Assembly (NCBI GenBank): GCA_005877075.1
Contig: VBPX01000040.1
Coordinates: 1-55,631 of the forward strand
Direction of reading: 5' to 3'
Length of the DNA: 55,631 nt
DNA from: Nitrososphaerota archaeon
GTDB lineage: Archaea > Thermoproteota > Nitrososphaeria > Nitrososphaerales > Nitrososphaeraceae
The notes below the pieces were generated by a model, which was not told where the DNA came from, searched no databases, and saw nothing but the letters and a program-made list of their open reading frames with translations. This document shows, piece after piece, positions 17,787 to 25,352 of the stretch. The number at the start of each line of letters is the position of its first letter. The first letter of the stretch is position 1. A program made the position numbers and the translations under genes.

Positions 17787-17909
17787 TGCGGTCACCGGGA
17801 TTTGAATTCCCGCTCTAGTTAAATAGAGTCCCGGGTTACGGGCTTTCTTCTCCACTAATAGATAATGGATTGGAAGGCCAGTGTCCTAACCAAACTAGAC
17901 GATGACCGC
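17787..17909 (-). tRNA. tRNA-Gly(UCC) with two introns (anticodon loop and T-arm)
   Basis: The 123-bp gene has acceptor GCGGTCA/TGACCGC, D-arm GTCT...GGAC, and anticodon loop CTTCCAA (UCC). Removing a 26-nt intron (17845-17870, position 37/38) and a 23-nt intron (17807-17829, position 53/54) gives a 74-nt tRNA with T-arm CCGGG-TTCAAAT-CCCGG. Both junctions form textbook bulge-helix-bulge motifs. Intron 1: helix CTTC/GAAG with bulges CAA and AAA. Intron 2: helix CCCG/CGGG with bulges GGA and AAT, capped by hairpin CTCTA/TAGAG. Exon 3 is exactly 20 nt and is duplicated at 16138. One anticodon-stem mismatch (T28-C42) remains. Confidence 0.93.
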
Positions 17910-17933
17910 ACAACTGTTAAGCGAGGATAATCT

Positions 17934-17943
17934 GGATATTAAA
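17934..17943 (-). promoter_or_regulatory. TATA box of tRNA-Gly
   Basis: Minus-strand tttaatatcc lies about 25-34 bp upstream of the first tRNA base, the correct distance for an archaeal TBP site. Confidence 0.55.
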
Positions 17944-17954
17944 TCTTGTGAAGA

Positions 17955-18527
17955 TTATTTTTTACTATCTGGAAAGATATAGTTTAGTAGCATATCAAAG
18001 ACTTTGTTCTTTCCTTTTTCTTTTATGTTCGTAAGACCCTTGTTAATCTTCTCTCTTTTTGCATCTTCCTCTATTACCGCAGTCGGTCTCTTATCCAGCG
18101 CGCCTTCAAATTGAATCTTGTATCCCCTGTATCTTGCAGCAGCCGAGTCAATGAAATCTTTCTGATGATATGAAGAAACAAAATAAACTACGGGAGGATT
18201 CGGTCTTTTTTTAATTTTATCTATAATAATGGAAAATACATGTCCAATATTATTTGAAGATTCTAGACTTATCTTGGATTCTTCGACAGCATTACTTACA
18301 AGATTGTTTTTTACCACGCTTCCAACATTTTTGTCAGCCACGACTATTATTTCTGTGTCGGATTTGTCAGGCTTGGACGTAATAATTCGTTGATATGTTT
18401 TTACACAAACTCTTATTCTTTCCATGATGTATTCTGGTAATTGCTCCGTGGAGTCTAGAGCTACGTAATTACAGTAAAGAACTATAACGTTTCCAGAAAC
18501 GAATCTATTTTCTGACATTATAATCAT
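17955..18527 (-). CDS. DUF218-like (YdcF/SanA-type) protein
   Basis: A 190-residue protein. After a beta strand (GNVIVLYCNYVAL) comes a helix with TYQRIITSKPDKSDTEIIVV, then EESKISLESSNNIGHVFSII, then the strand-loop VVYFVSSYHQKDFIDSAAAR and YKIQFEGALDKRP. The order (E..S.N.. before a helix, then V-x-F-V-S-S-x-Y-H) is the pattern of the DUF218 fold found in SanA/ElyC/YdcF, here without a membrane anchor. Biochemical role unsettled in the family. ATG at 18527 or the internal ATG four codons later are both possible. Neighbour at 18574 is on the same strand. Confidence 0.6.
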   Translation of the reverse strand: MIIMSENRFVSGNVIVLYCNYVALDSTEQLPEYIMERIRVCVKTYQRIITSKPDKSDTEIIVVADKNVGSVVKNNLVSNAVEESKISLESSNNIGHVFSIIIDKIKKRPNPPVVYFVSSYHQKDFIDSAAARYRGYKIQFEGALDKRPTAVIEEDAKREKINKGLTNIKEKGKNKVFDMLLNYIFPDSKK

Positions 18528-18573
18528 TATCTAAGATAGAGTTATTGGAATAAATTTTTTACCAACCAGATTT

Positions 18574-18879
18574 TTATGGAGCATTTAGTTGTCTTTCTAG
18601 TTCATCTAGTCTTTGTATTGCTTCCTGATTTTGTCTTATTTCAGAATAAGATTCATCGGTCCTTATTTTGTTCATGAGATCAGCTACTTCCTGTGCTGTT
18701 ACACCGTGTTTAATGTCATATTCTATCTGTTTCGAACAGCTAGAAATGGTGCTATATTTCTTAAAATTACGTTTCTCAAATGAAGATGCATCAGGAGAGA
18801 TTCCTTCCATATAACGAAGTATTACCTTTTCAACATGTTCAAGATGCCAATCTCTCATTGCAAAATTGTTGGGTTTCAT
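18574..18879 (-). CDS. Conserved hypothetical helical protein
   Basis: A 101-residue charged helical protein (MRDWHLEHVEKVILRYMEGI, then CSKQIEYDIKHGVTAQEVAD, then a C-terminal coil QEAIQRLDELERQL). No zinc, nucleotide or membrane motif. The distance of 46 bp to the DUF218-like gene downstream suggests they could be one unit. I do not recognise a family beyond a probable lineage-specific one. Confidence 0.6.
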   Translation of the reverse strand: MKPNNFAMRDWHLEHVEKVILRYMEGISPDASSFEKRNFKKYSTISSCSKQIEYDIKHGVTAQEVADLMNKIRTDESYSEIRQNQEAIQRLDELERQLNAP

Positions 18880-18991
18880 GCATGTACTGGAATATATGAA
18901 TAAAGGTTATTTAATCTATTATTCGAATTGATACATAAAAAAAAGCTATCCCCACCAAAGCTATTAACTAAACCTAATATTAGTAATCAAT

Positions 18992-20350
18992 TTACAAATA
19001 ATCAGAAAGTTTAATTTTTTCTTGTTTTGGTATTTTCGCAATTTCAAATCTGTCTTTAGACTTTAAAAGAGTTGCAGTTGCGTCAATCCCCAACTTTGTT
19101 GTTAAAAGGTTATTCTGATCGCTAGAGGGATCTAGACTCGATCCTTTTGAGTTTGGTATAATCAAAAGATCTTTATCTGCCTGACATCTAGTCGAAATTG
19201 CATATTCTACTTCAACAGGATTTGTATAATTTATGTCCTCGTCAACTACAATTGCAATTTTTAGTGAAGGATGAGCTGCAAAGGCTGCGACAATTGCATT
19301 CTTTGGTTCGCCTTCCAATTTTTTTCTTATTTGAATAATCGCAACAAGCCAGTTACTTCCCCCATCTGTTAAATGAACTGCATTGGTACTTGGCACCACG
19401 TCTTTGACACCTTTGAAAAGTTTGGATTCTATGGGCAAACCCATCAACAATCTATGCTCTCCGTACCCCGGTAATATATCATGATAAATAGGATCCTCAC
19501 TCAAGTAAATTTTCTCTAATTCAAAAATAGGCTGTCTTCTCTTGATATCATAAGTTCTTAGCATTTCAACCATCTGTTCTTCTGCCGTTTCATCTGCAAG
19601 AATCCTTCCTTCCAGAAGAATCTCGGAATTTTTTGGAACATAAAGTCCTGTACCCGGAGACTTGGTCAGTGTCAATTCATTGCCCATCAAGGAATTTGCT
19701 ATTTTCAATTCGTTCTCTCCATATGGTGCCTGATACGCAGCTGCGACAGAAATTGCAGGATGAGCTCCAATAAGTATTGAAACAGGCAAGTCTTCGCCAT
19801 GTTCCTTTGCAGTAGTATAGCACTTATGGAGATGGCGTCCTTCGACCATTCTTATCACCATTCTTCTACTATCCAACCTCAACAAACGATGCGTTGATAA
19901 ATTTTGATTTCCAGTGTCTCTATCTTTGGCTATAACTAAAGATGAAGTTATATACGCTCCAGAATCTTTTTCAAAGTGCGTTACGATAGGCAAATCCAGC
20001 AAGTCCTTTGAATTTTTCTTCCAATTATTATTGCCGTCTGTCTTTATTATTTCAGAATTATTTCTGATTGCATCATTTATCTTTTCTTGAATGAGATTTT
20101 CATTTTTTGAATTTATTGATAATGCTATTCTGTTTCTAGTACCTAAAACATTTGCGGCCACCTTTATAGTGCTATTTTTTACCGATTCAAAAAGCACCGC
20201 TTTTCCTCCATCTAATTTACTTACAATTGCTGCAAGTTCAAATTTTGGATCGACCAGTTTTTTTATTCTTATTAGATCATTTATCTTTTGTAACTCACTT
20301 AAGAAATCCGAAAATCCACGAATCTTGCTGAATTCAAATCTTGATTTCAT
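18992..20350 (-). CDS. UbiD-family prenylated-FMN decarboxylase
   Basis: A 452-residue UbiD-type enzyme that needs prenyl-FMN. Landmarks are ITSSLVIAKDRDTGNQNLST, RMVIRMVEGRHLHKCYTTAK, PVSILIGAHPAISVAAAY, PYGENELKIANSLMG, ELEKIYLSEDPIYHDILPGY and the C-terminal IVVDEDINYTNPVEVEYAIS...STRCQADKDLLIIPNSKGSSLD. Archaeal UbiD homologues include the trans-anhydromevalonate-5-phosphate decarboxylase of the modified mevalonate route to isoprenoids, a plausible job here since GGPP synthase is also present; UbiD-type decarboxylation of another substrate is the alternative. No UbiX gene is in the window. The gene upstream ends 2 bp before its start, so the two are coupled. Confidence 0.9.
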   Translation of the reverse strand: MKSRFEFSKIRGFSDFLSELQKINDLIRIKKLVDPKFELAAIVSKLDGGKAVLFESVKNSTIKVAANVLGTRNRIALSINSKNENLIQEKINDAIRNNSEIIKTDGNNNWKKNSKDLLDLPIVTHFEKDSGAYITSSLVIAKDRDTGNQNLSTHRLLRLDSRRMVIRMVEGRHLHKCYTTAKEHGEDLPVSILIGAHPAISVAAAYQAPYGENELKIANSLMGNELTLTKSPGTGLYVPKNSEILLEGRILADETAEEQMVEMLRTYDIKRRQPIFELEKIYLSEDPIYHDILPGYGEHRLLMGLPIESKLFKGVKDVVPSTNAVHLTDGGSNWLVAIIQIRKKLEGEPKNAIVAAFAAHPSLKIAIVVDEDINYTNPVEVEYAISTRCQADKDLLIIPNSKGSSLDPSSDQNNLLTTKLGIDATATLLKSKDRFEIAKIPKQEKIKLSDYL

Positions 20351-20352
20351 CT

Positions 20353-20712
20353 TTATTCACTTGTTTTTGCTTCCAATAATTTTAATACTTCATTCATGAT
20401 CTCTTGCATTTCATTTAATGATAATGGTTTTTTATTGCTAAAGTTGGTTATTACTATTCCATTAATCATTAGTGATATCTTCTCTGACAAGGTTCTCATA
20501 AATATGGGGTCTGCTATATTTGGGATTACTCTTGCACTTTGAGCCGTGTTATTAGATGCAACAGAAACGTGTAGACCACCTATCTTACACAAATCTTCAG
20601 AAAGGGAAACGAAACAACCGTTATTAAATTCAATGAATTTTAGGAGAAAAACTCTCTTTGATTTCAAGTTAATTTTCCTTTCAATAAAGTTACCCTGATG
20701 AGTTTCGCTCAA
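20353..20712 (-). CDS. Conserved hypothetical protein coupled to the UbiD-type gene
   Basis: A 119-residue beta-rich protein (SKRVFLLKFIEFNNGCFVSL, then LHVSVASNNTAQSARVIPNI, ending in a helix MQEIMNEVLKLLEA). Its stop codon lies 2 bp upstream of the UbiD-type start, so it is almost certainly cotranslated with it. No motif that would define activity. It may be an accessory of the decarboxylase; that is inferred from position only. Confidence 0.65.
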   Translation of the reverse strand: MSETHQGNFIERKINLKSKRVFLLKFIEFNNGCFVSLSEDLCKIGGLHVSVASNNTAQSARVIPNIADPIFMRTLSEKISLMINGIVITNFSNKKPLSLNEMQEIMNEVLKLLEAKTSE

Positions 20713-20902
20713 TTTTACCTGATATCACTCTTGTGAATTAACATATCTAAGTCATTTGATACTCCAATTAAGTTATGCTGATTCTTAATCCAATTTATGC
20801 ATTTTATCAAGTTTTTTAATTTTTTGTTCAGACTAATTTGATAGAGAATTTATTTAAAAGATGTATATTTGCGACTTGAAATCAAGAATTATGATATCCT
20901 AT
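20713..20902. other. AT-rich intergenic region
   Basis: Contains the presumed promoter of the operon starting at 20712 on the minus strand (a ttaattttttg/ttgaaaa-type AT track near 20810-20860). No gene or repeat seen. Confidence 0.4.
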
Positions 20903-21541
20903 TTAGAATATACGGCCAGGACGCAATGCTATAGATCTTGCAGACCATATATCCCTAATTCCTCGACAATTAGGCAGGATGTTACGCGAAGTACCGAATT
21001 CGTTTACAATTTCTATTCTTACTGATCCATAAAGATTCTTTATCTCTTGTGCAATACGATTGCAAATAATCAAATCGCCGTTTCCAATTTTTAATATCTT
21101 TTTGCCAGAATTTATACGAGACAATATATTCATAATGAACTTGACTGCCTCCCTTATCGAGCTTCGAACAGTACTGTATAACTCAGTATGCAGATACATC
21201 ACACAAATTCCTATCCTGTTTCCAGGATCTACCCCTACAACTAAAACATCGTCTAGATAATTGCCGCTCAAATTTTTTAGCAGTTTTGCCTTAAAAAGGG
21301 GTGGAAATGTATCAAGCTGAAAATCATATATGAGATTTTTTCTTCTAATCAGTGAGGCTTCATTCTTTGTTGTTATGATTATCTTTGCGTTTGTCCTGGA
21401 CGCTTCCTCTGGAGAAAGTGAAGAAAAACTAATATTCATAGACTTTAACATGCTTACAATTTTGTAATACGGCCGACCTTCAACGGTTGCTACCACTATC
21501 TGATTGGAAACCTGTTCTGTCACTAAGGGCGTTTCATTCAA
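20903..21541 (-). CDS. RNase H-fold (RuvC/YqgF-like) protein
   Basis: A 212-residue protein. Residues 98-112 (DVLVVGVDPGNRIGI) match the first strand of RuvC/YqgF nucleases with catalytic Asp105; IEIVNEFGTSR (about 175-185) supplies a candidate second acidic residue, and GIRDIWSARSIALRPG near the C-terminus resembles the terminal D/H-x-A-A-R-x-A-L helix. The N-terminal 90 residues form a separate domain. It may cleave branched nucleic acids or RNA ends; substrate not deducible. It is upstream of a separate ATPase-stalk gene on the same strand. Confidence 0.7.
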   Translation of the reverse strand: MNETPLVTEQVSNQIVVATVEGRPYYKIVSMLKSMNISFSSLSPEEASRTNAKIIITTKNEASLIRRKNLIYDFQLDTFPPLFKAKLLKNLSGNYLDDVLVVGVDPGNRIGICVMYLHTELYSTVRSSIREAVKFIMNILSRINSGKKILKIGNGDLIICNRIAQEIKNLYGSVRIEIVNEFGTSRNILPNCRGIRDIWSARSIALRPGRIF

Positions 21542-21597
21542 TTATAGTAAATTCTGATTCCTATTAAATATTTTCAGTTCTAATTCAAAAAAAGGTT

Positions 21598-21933
21598 CTA
21601 TGACTTTGTCTCACTTTTGTTTAGAACAGAATCTACCACTAGTTTGACAGATTTTTCATATGTAAGTTTTGAGTTTTCTTTAAGTTTTGATAGATTACTT
21701 TCTGCGTCCTTCAAGATTTTCTGAGATTTCTCCTCTGCTTCTTTTTTTGCATCTGCAATTATTTTTTCTGATTCATTTTTCGCAATTTCGATTATCTTTT
21801 CTTTAAGTTTAGAAATTTCGTTATCAGAGTTAGTCAAGATTCTCTTTTTCATATCTTGAACTTTGATTGATAAAGTCTCAATATCATGTTCCAGTTCGGC
21901 TAGGGCATTAATTATTTTGTCTACAGAGGACAT
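21598..21933 (-). CDS. Coiled-coil protein, likely A-type ATP synthase peripheral-stalk subunit H
   Basis: A 111-residue, almost wholly helical protein: LAELEHDIETLSIKVQDMKK, then KIIEIAKNESEKIIADAKKE and AEEKSQKILKDAESNLSKLK. Right-handed-coil-like Ala/Glu/Lys repeats of the AtpH/AtpE type support a stator role linking A1 and Ao. Other ATP synthase genes are not in the window, which is unusual for the subunit and leaves open a generic coiled-coil protein (for example a segregation or chaperone helper). Confidence 0.6.
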   Translation of the reverse strand: MSSVDKIINALAELEHDIETLSIKVQDMKKRILTNSDNEISKLKEKIIEIAKNESEKIIADAKKEAEEKSQKILKDAESNLSKLKENSKLTYEKSVKLVVDSVLNKSETKS

Positions 21934-22012
21934 TATCCTGTATCAGAAAATCTCATTACCATATATTAACTCTGCATTAATAGGAAATTCTGCATGGTTC
22001 ACCAGTATGAAT

Positions 22013-22348
22013 CTACGTAGTAAGATTTAGTATTGCCTGTGCAATATCGCCCTTTGTATCAGTTAGTGCCATTATAGCTTTTTCTCTTGAACTTGAAGAT
22101 TGTTGCATAACCAGGATTATATCTTCCTCCTTGAAAGACGGAACCTCCCTTTCTCTTTCTTCCATATCTCCAGCAACAATCTGAAAAATTGTACTATCCT
22201 TTCCTTTCATTTCTATCACTTGTGGTTTAATCAAGAAGATCTCCTTTGTATCAGTTTTAATAACCACTTCATCAACATTTCCTAGTTCCTGCATATTTAG
22301 GCCCATTTTATCTAACATTCGTCTCATTTCGCGATTACCGCGCATCAT
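22013..22348 (-). CDS. nac: Nascent polypeptide-associated complex protein (archaeal NAC)
   Basis: A 111-residue homolog of alpha-NAC that shields nascent chains at the ribosome exit. The N-terminal basic part MMRGNREMRRMLDKMGLNMQ binds the ribosome; the NAC beta-barrel contains EVVIKTDTKEIFLIKPQVIE and DSTIFQIVAGDMEERE; the C-terminal UBA domain is EEDIILVMQQSSSSREKAIM plus LTDTKGDIAQAILNLT. Archaeal NAC acts as a homodimer. ATG overlaps the stop of the PUA gene (ATGA), so they are translationally coupled. Confidence 0.95.
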   Translation of the reverse strand: MMRGNREMRRMLDKMGLNMQELGNVDEVVIKTDTKEIFLIKPQVIEMKGKDSTIFQIVAGDMEEREREVPSFKEEDIILVMQQSSSSREKAIMALTDTKGDIAQAILNLTT

Positions 22349-22848
22349 GGAATTGTTTTCTCATCTCTACTTTTTATTCCTTCTCTAACCTTCACAGCAA
22401 CATCTCCAATTCTTCCATGTAATTGAGATTGACTAAGAACTGATTTTCCTACCGCAACTACGACCTCTTTCTTGTCAATTACAGCTACTTCAGATCCAAT
22501 CATTATGTTTGAGCCAAACCATTCTATGTGTTTACAAAATAATGATCTTCCTTCGCTAACAAAAGGAACAACCTCTTCTTTCGGAATAATACAATTCTGT
22601 TTGAATCCACTATCCTTTAACAAAATAGAAGCGCCGTAAATTGTAAGGGCTATCCCTCCGTCCGATCTTAAAGTACCCAGTAAATGATCGTTAAGGCTAA
22701 AACTCTTAATCCTTCCAGTCTTCCTAGAATATAAAAATGAAAGCTCTTTTGGTAGAACAGACGATACGCCTTTACCAAAGAGCGCATCTATATGATAAAA
22801 TATTTTCTCGTTAGGATTCAACTTTTGTTCCATCTTAATTGATTTCAC
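22345..22848 (-). CDS. PUA-domain RNA-binding protein
   Basis: A 167-residue protein whose C-terminal part (FVSEGRSLFCKHIEWFGSNI, then GSEVAVIDKKEVVVAVGKSV and a hydrophobic end VAVKVREGIK) is a PUA domain like that attached to archaeosine tRNA-guanine transglycosylases. The N-terminal part lacks the TGT catalytic barrel, so it is a stand-alone PUA protein, perhaps an rRNA/tRNA-binding accessory. It is the upstream half of a coupled pair with NAC, an arrangement known from other archaea. The modification pathway link to QueC at 46871 is only thematic. Confidence 0.85.
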   Translation of the reverse strand: MKSIKMEQKLNPNEKIFYHIDALFGKGVSSVLPKELSFLYSRKTGRIKSFSLNDHLLGTLRSDGGIALTIYGASILLKDSGFKQNCIIPKEEVVPFVSEGRSLFCKHIEWFGSNIMIGSEVAVIDKKEVVVAVGKSVLSQSQLHGRIGDVAVKVREGIKSRDEKTIP

Positions 22849-23128
22849 TATTTAAAATATATCTAAGAACAATACTAAAATCGAAAATTTACTAAAAATT
22901 TATGACTGTAATATCAAGTCCGCATAGCGAAATATCTTTTTTAAACTGTGTTTGTTATTTGTTACTATTGCGTGTTATGATTCATAACTACACTAGTTAT
23001 TTTTAGGTATTTGATTTTCAACTTGTCCAACTGAGCAAAATATGATTTTTAATTACAAGTTTTTTTGGTATTGAAAAGATAGATTAGAAAAAAATAAAAC
23101 GCTATACCCATCTATCAATTTATGAACT

Positions 23129-23539
23129 ATGGTTTCTTGTGAAATCTGCGGAAATCGGATAACAGATCTGGTAGAAAAGGTTCTTGTAGAAGGCAATTTG
23201 TTGACGGTGTGTAAAACATGTTCCAAAAGAGGAAAGCCATCAATTCATCAACCAAGCGCTCAAAAAAAATCATTTTATGGACCAAAAAAAATGCTGAAGC
23301 CCGATAAAATCACATTTGACGATAGTATCATTCTAGTCAATAATTATTCAGAACTCATTCGAGAATCTAGGATGACAAGAGGCCTTTCGCATGAACAGTT
23401 AGGACTCGTCCTTAAGGAGCGTGCTTCATTAATACGAAAAATAGAGAGCGGTTCGTTAAAACCCGATGAGGTCCTGACTAAAAAGTTGGAAAGATTTTTT
23501 CGAATTAAACTGTATACTGAGGTAGACTCTAGTGAATAA
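23129..23539 (+). CDS. mbf1: Multiprotein bridging factor 1 (archaeal MBF1)
   Basis: A 136-residue transcription and ribosome-associated factor. Residues 4-31 are a zinc ribbon (CEICGNRI, then LTVCKTCSKRG; Cys4, 7, 28, 31), followed by a linker, then a Cro/C1-type helix-turn-helix from about 70: YSELIRESRMTRGLSHEQLG, VLKERASLIRKIESGSLKPD. Typical MBF1 length and architecture. Its stop overlaps the HflX start by 8 bases, so MBF1, HflX and Trm56 probably form one operon. Confidence 0.96.
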   Translation: MVSCEICGNRITDLVEKVLVEGNLLTVCKTCSKRGKPSIHQPSAQKKSFYGPKKMLKPDKITFDDSIILVNNYSELIRESRMTRGLSHEQLGLVLKERASLIRKIESGSLKPDEVLTKKLERFFRIKLYTEVDSSE

Positions 23540-24623
23540 ATCTACGATACTCATTACATATCCGGTGGAACATGTCGCTCGTGAAGCAAAATCATTAGCA
23601 GAATCTGCAGGTTATTCTATAGTGCAGGTTGTAACTCAAAGACATATTACAAGATCAAAATTTGGTATTGGAAAAGGGAAAGCAGATGAAGTCAGGGAAT
23701 TGGTTAAATCCTTGAATATTGAATTCCTAATCTTTGATGAGGTTCTAAAACCAACTCAACAATATAATTTGGCAAAACTATGTGAGATAGATATTATTGA
23801 TAGGGAAAAACTAATTCTTGAAATTTTTAGACTAAGATCGAATACTGAAGAATCTAAAATTCAGATAAAACTTGCTGAGTTGCATTATGACGCGGTGAGA
23901 ATTAAGGAGAAAGTAAGGCTTGCAAAGCAGAAAGAGCAGCCTGGATTTTTTGGGTTGGGAAAATATGACGCAGATGTTCATTTACTTGATATAAAGAGGA
24001 GAATTACTGTTCTGAGAAAAAAGCTTTTAAAAGAAGAAAAAAGGAAATTATTGCAGAGAACAGGTAGAGTAAGATCTGGTTTTAAAACTGTATCTATTAT
24101 AGGATACACATCGGTTGGAAAAACTACTCTCTTTAATCTTTTAACTGGAGAATCAAAAATGGTAGGAATCGAATTGTTTACAACTCTTTCGACATCTAGT
24201 CGGCTTGTAAATATTCACGGAAATAAGGTAATGTTTTCTGATACAGTAGGTTTCATAAGCAAACTTCCTGCATATATGATAGATGCTTTTAAATCGACTT
24301 TACAAGAACTAATCTTTTCAAATATTATATTGCTTGTATTGGATATAAGTGAAAGTTATGAAATGTTGAAAAAACAATTGTCAAGTAGTTTTACGGTCTT
24401 GATTCACTTGGGAGTATCAACAGCAAAAATAATCTATGTTTTCAATAAGATTGATCTAGTGAGTCTTGAAGATGCAAAAGAAAAGTCCAAGAAATTGGGA
24501 ATATTGAATGAAGGTAACAACAATGTTGTCATGATATCTTCAAAGACAGGAATGAACGTTACTGTCCTCCTCGAAATAATCAAATCCAAGATTCTTATCA
24601 ATAAGATGAAGGTGGATAATTAA
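23532..24623 (+). CDS. hflX: GTPase HflX
   Basis: Ribosome-associated TRAFAC GTPase, 363 residues. The N-terminal HflX domain contains RHITRSKFGIGKGKADEVRE. G1 is GYTSVGKTT at 191-199, G3 is DTVGFISKLP at 237-246, G4 is NKID near 305, and the GESKMVGIELFTTL switch I region follows G1. HflX splits or rescues ribosomes under stress in bacteria. It overlaps MBF1 upstream and shares a stop/start base with Trm56 downstream. Confidence 0.95.
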   Translation: MNKSTILITYPVEHVAREAKSLAESAGYSIVQVVTQRHITRSKFGIGKGKADEVRELVKSLNIEFLIFDEVLKPTQQYNLAKLCEIDIIDREKLILEIFRLRSNTEESKIQIKLAELHYDAVRIKEKVRLAKQKEQPGFFGLGKYDADVHLLDIKRRITVLRKKLLKEEKRKLLQRTGRVRSGFKTVSIIGYTSVGKTTLFNLLTGESKMVGIELFTTLSTSSRLVNIHGNKVMFSDTVGFISKLPAYMIDAFKSTLQELIFSNIILLVLDISESYEMLKKQLSSSFTVLIHLGVSTAKIIYVFNKIDLVSLEDAKEKSKKLGILNEGNNNVVMISSKTGMNVTVLLEIIKSKILINKMKVDN

Positions 24624-25168
24624 TGTCTATTTATGTTCTTAGACTGGGACATAGATTTGTAAGGGATGATAGAACTACAACACATGTTGCATTAGTTTCA
24701 AGAGCATTCGGTTGTAAAAAGATTTTCATGACAGAAGTAGACGATTCAATTCTTCAAACGGTGAAGAAAGTATGTGAAGATTGGGGGGGTTCTAACGAAT
24801 TCGGAATTGAAATTATTCATGACTGGAAATCATTGTTATCTTCATGGAAGAAGCAAAATGGAATGATAGTTCATCTAACTATGTATGGGATAAATATAGA
24901 AAATCAATCACTGAACTTTAGAGTAAAAAAAAATATTCTGTTAGTAATAGGAGCCAGCAAGGTACCAAAGGAAGTTTATTCGCTGGCCGATTTGAATATC
25001 GCTGTTGGGAATCAACCTCATTCAGAAATTGCTGCATTGGCAATTTTCTTGGACAGGTTCTATCGTGGTAAGGAGTTAAGCTATTCTTTTAAAAACGCAA
25101 AAATGAATATTATGCCTTCCTCACATGGTAAAAGAGTTGAAATTAGAAAACAAGGAAAGCCAAGTTAA
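24623..25168 (+). CDS. trm56: tRNA (cytidine-56 2'-O)-methyltransferase (aTrm56)
   Basis: SPOUT-class enzyme that 2'-O-methylates C56 in the T-loop, an archaea-specific activity. The 181-residue sequence opens with IYVLRLGHRFVRDDRTTTHV and includes ASKVPKEVYSLADLNIAVGN and PHSEIAALAIFLDRFYRGKE, which form the knot. It starts at the last base of the HflX stop, suggesting translational coupling. Followed by tandem (AAGTT) repeats at its stop codon (25155-25170), then the tRNA-Leu gene. Confidence 0.95.
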   Translation: MSIYVLRLGHRFVRDDRTTTHVALVSRAFGCKKIFMTEVDDSILQTVKKVCEDWGGSNEFGIEIIHDWKSLLSSWKKQNGMIVHLTMYGINIENQSLNFRVKKNILLVIGASKVPKEVYSLADLNIAVGNQPHSEIAALAIFLDRFYRGKELSYSFKNAKMNIMPSSHGKRVEIRKQGKPS

Positions 25169-25196
25169 GTTAAGTTAATTGTTGATAATATTTCAA

Positions 25197-25203
25197 TTTA
25201 AAT
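25197..25203 (+). promoter_or_regulatory. TATA-like element upstream of tRNA-Leu
   Basis: The AT run atttaaa sits about 26-32 bp before the first tRNA base, the right distance for TBP. Confidence 0.45.
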
Positions 25204-25228
25204 GAAAGTCAATAAGATCAATATTTGT

Positions 25229-25352
25229 GCGGGGGTTGCCAAGCTTGGTCAAAGGCGTGAGATTGAGATATTGACACGATGCTCAGATGAAATGATCCAG
25301 CTGGGAAACCTCATCTCTTAGGGGTTCGTGGGTTCAAATCCCACCCCCCGCA
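25229..25352 (+). tRNA. tRNA-Leu, intron-containing (anticodon probably GAG)
   Basis: The 124-bp gene has a class-II tRNA-Leu layout: acceptor GCGGGGG/CCCCCGC, D-arm GCC..GGC with TTGGTCAAA, long variable arm TCTCTTAGGGGTTC, T-arm GTGGG-TTCAAAT-CCCAC, discriminator A. A single 39-nt intron at 37/38 would give an 85-nt tRNA with loop TTGAGA(A) and anticodon GAG, but leaves an A31-C39 mismatch and I could not fold a clean bulge-helix-bulge. The heptamer CTCAGAT inside the insert would be a perfect Leu(CAG) loop if more than one intron is removed. The amino acid is secure; the anticodon and splice sites are not. Confidence 0.8.

Larger units (their letters stand above)
16138..17806. mobile_element. 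Putative small integrated element between duplicated tRNA-Gly 3' ends
   Basis: The region is bounded by a perfect 20-bp direct repeat: 16138-16157 and 17787-17806. The second copy is the third exon of the tRNA-Gly gene, so the layout (intact tRNA, about 1.65 kb of DNA, then a tRNA 3' fragment in the same orientation) is what tRNA-targeting integrases leave. Just inside the outer copy and just outside the tRNA copy lie 12-bp inverted repeats (tataggaattca at 16167-16178 and its complement at 17770-17781). The interior holds only small ORFs for Cys-rich or helical proteins and no integrase, so it is either a remnant or a non-autonomous element. Confidence 0.55.

Noticed and set aside
17652-17855. 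67-residue minus-strand frame overlapping tRNA-Gly
   Set aside because: It runs through the tRNA gene and its introns and has no protein-like composition.
18992-19030. PIP-box-like C-terminus (KIKLSDYL) of the UbiD-type protein, resembling the NreA tail QKRISDYL
   Set aside because: The key Gln is Lys and UbiD enzymes have no known link to PCNA; most likely chance similarity.
25155-25185. Tandem AAGTT repeats at the end of trm56
   Set aside because: Only three short copies; ordinary simple-sequence slippage.
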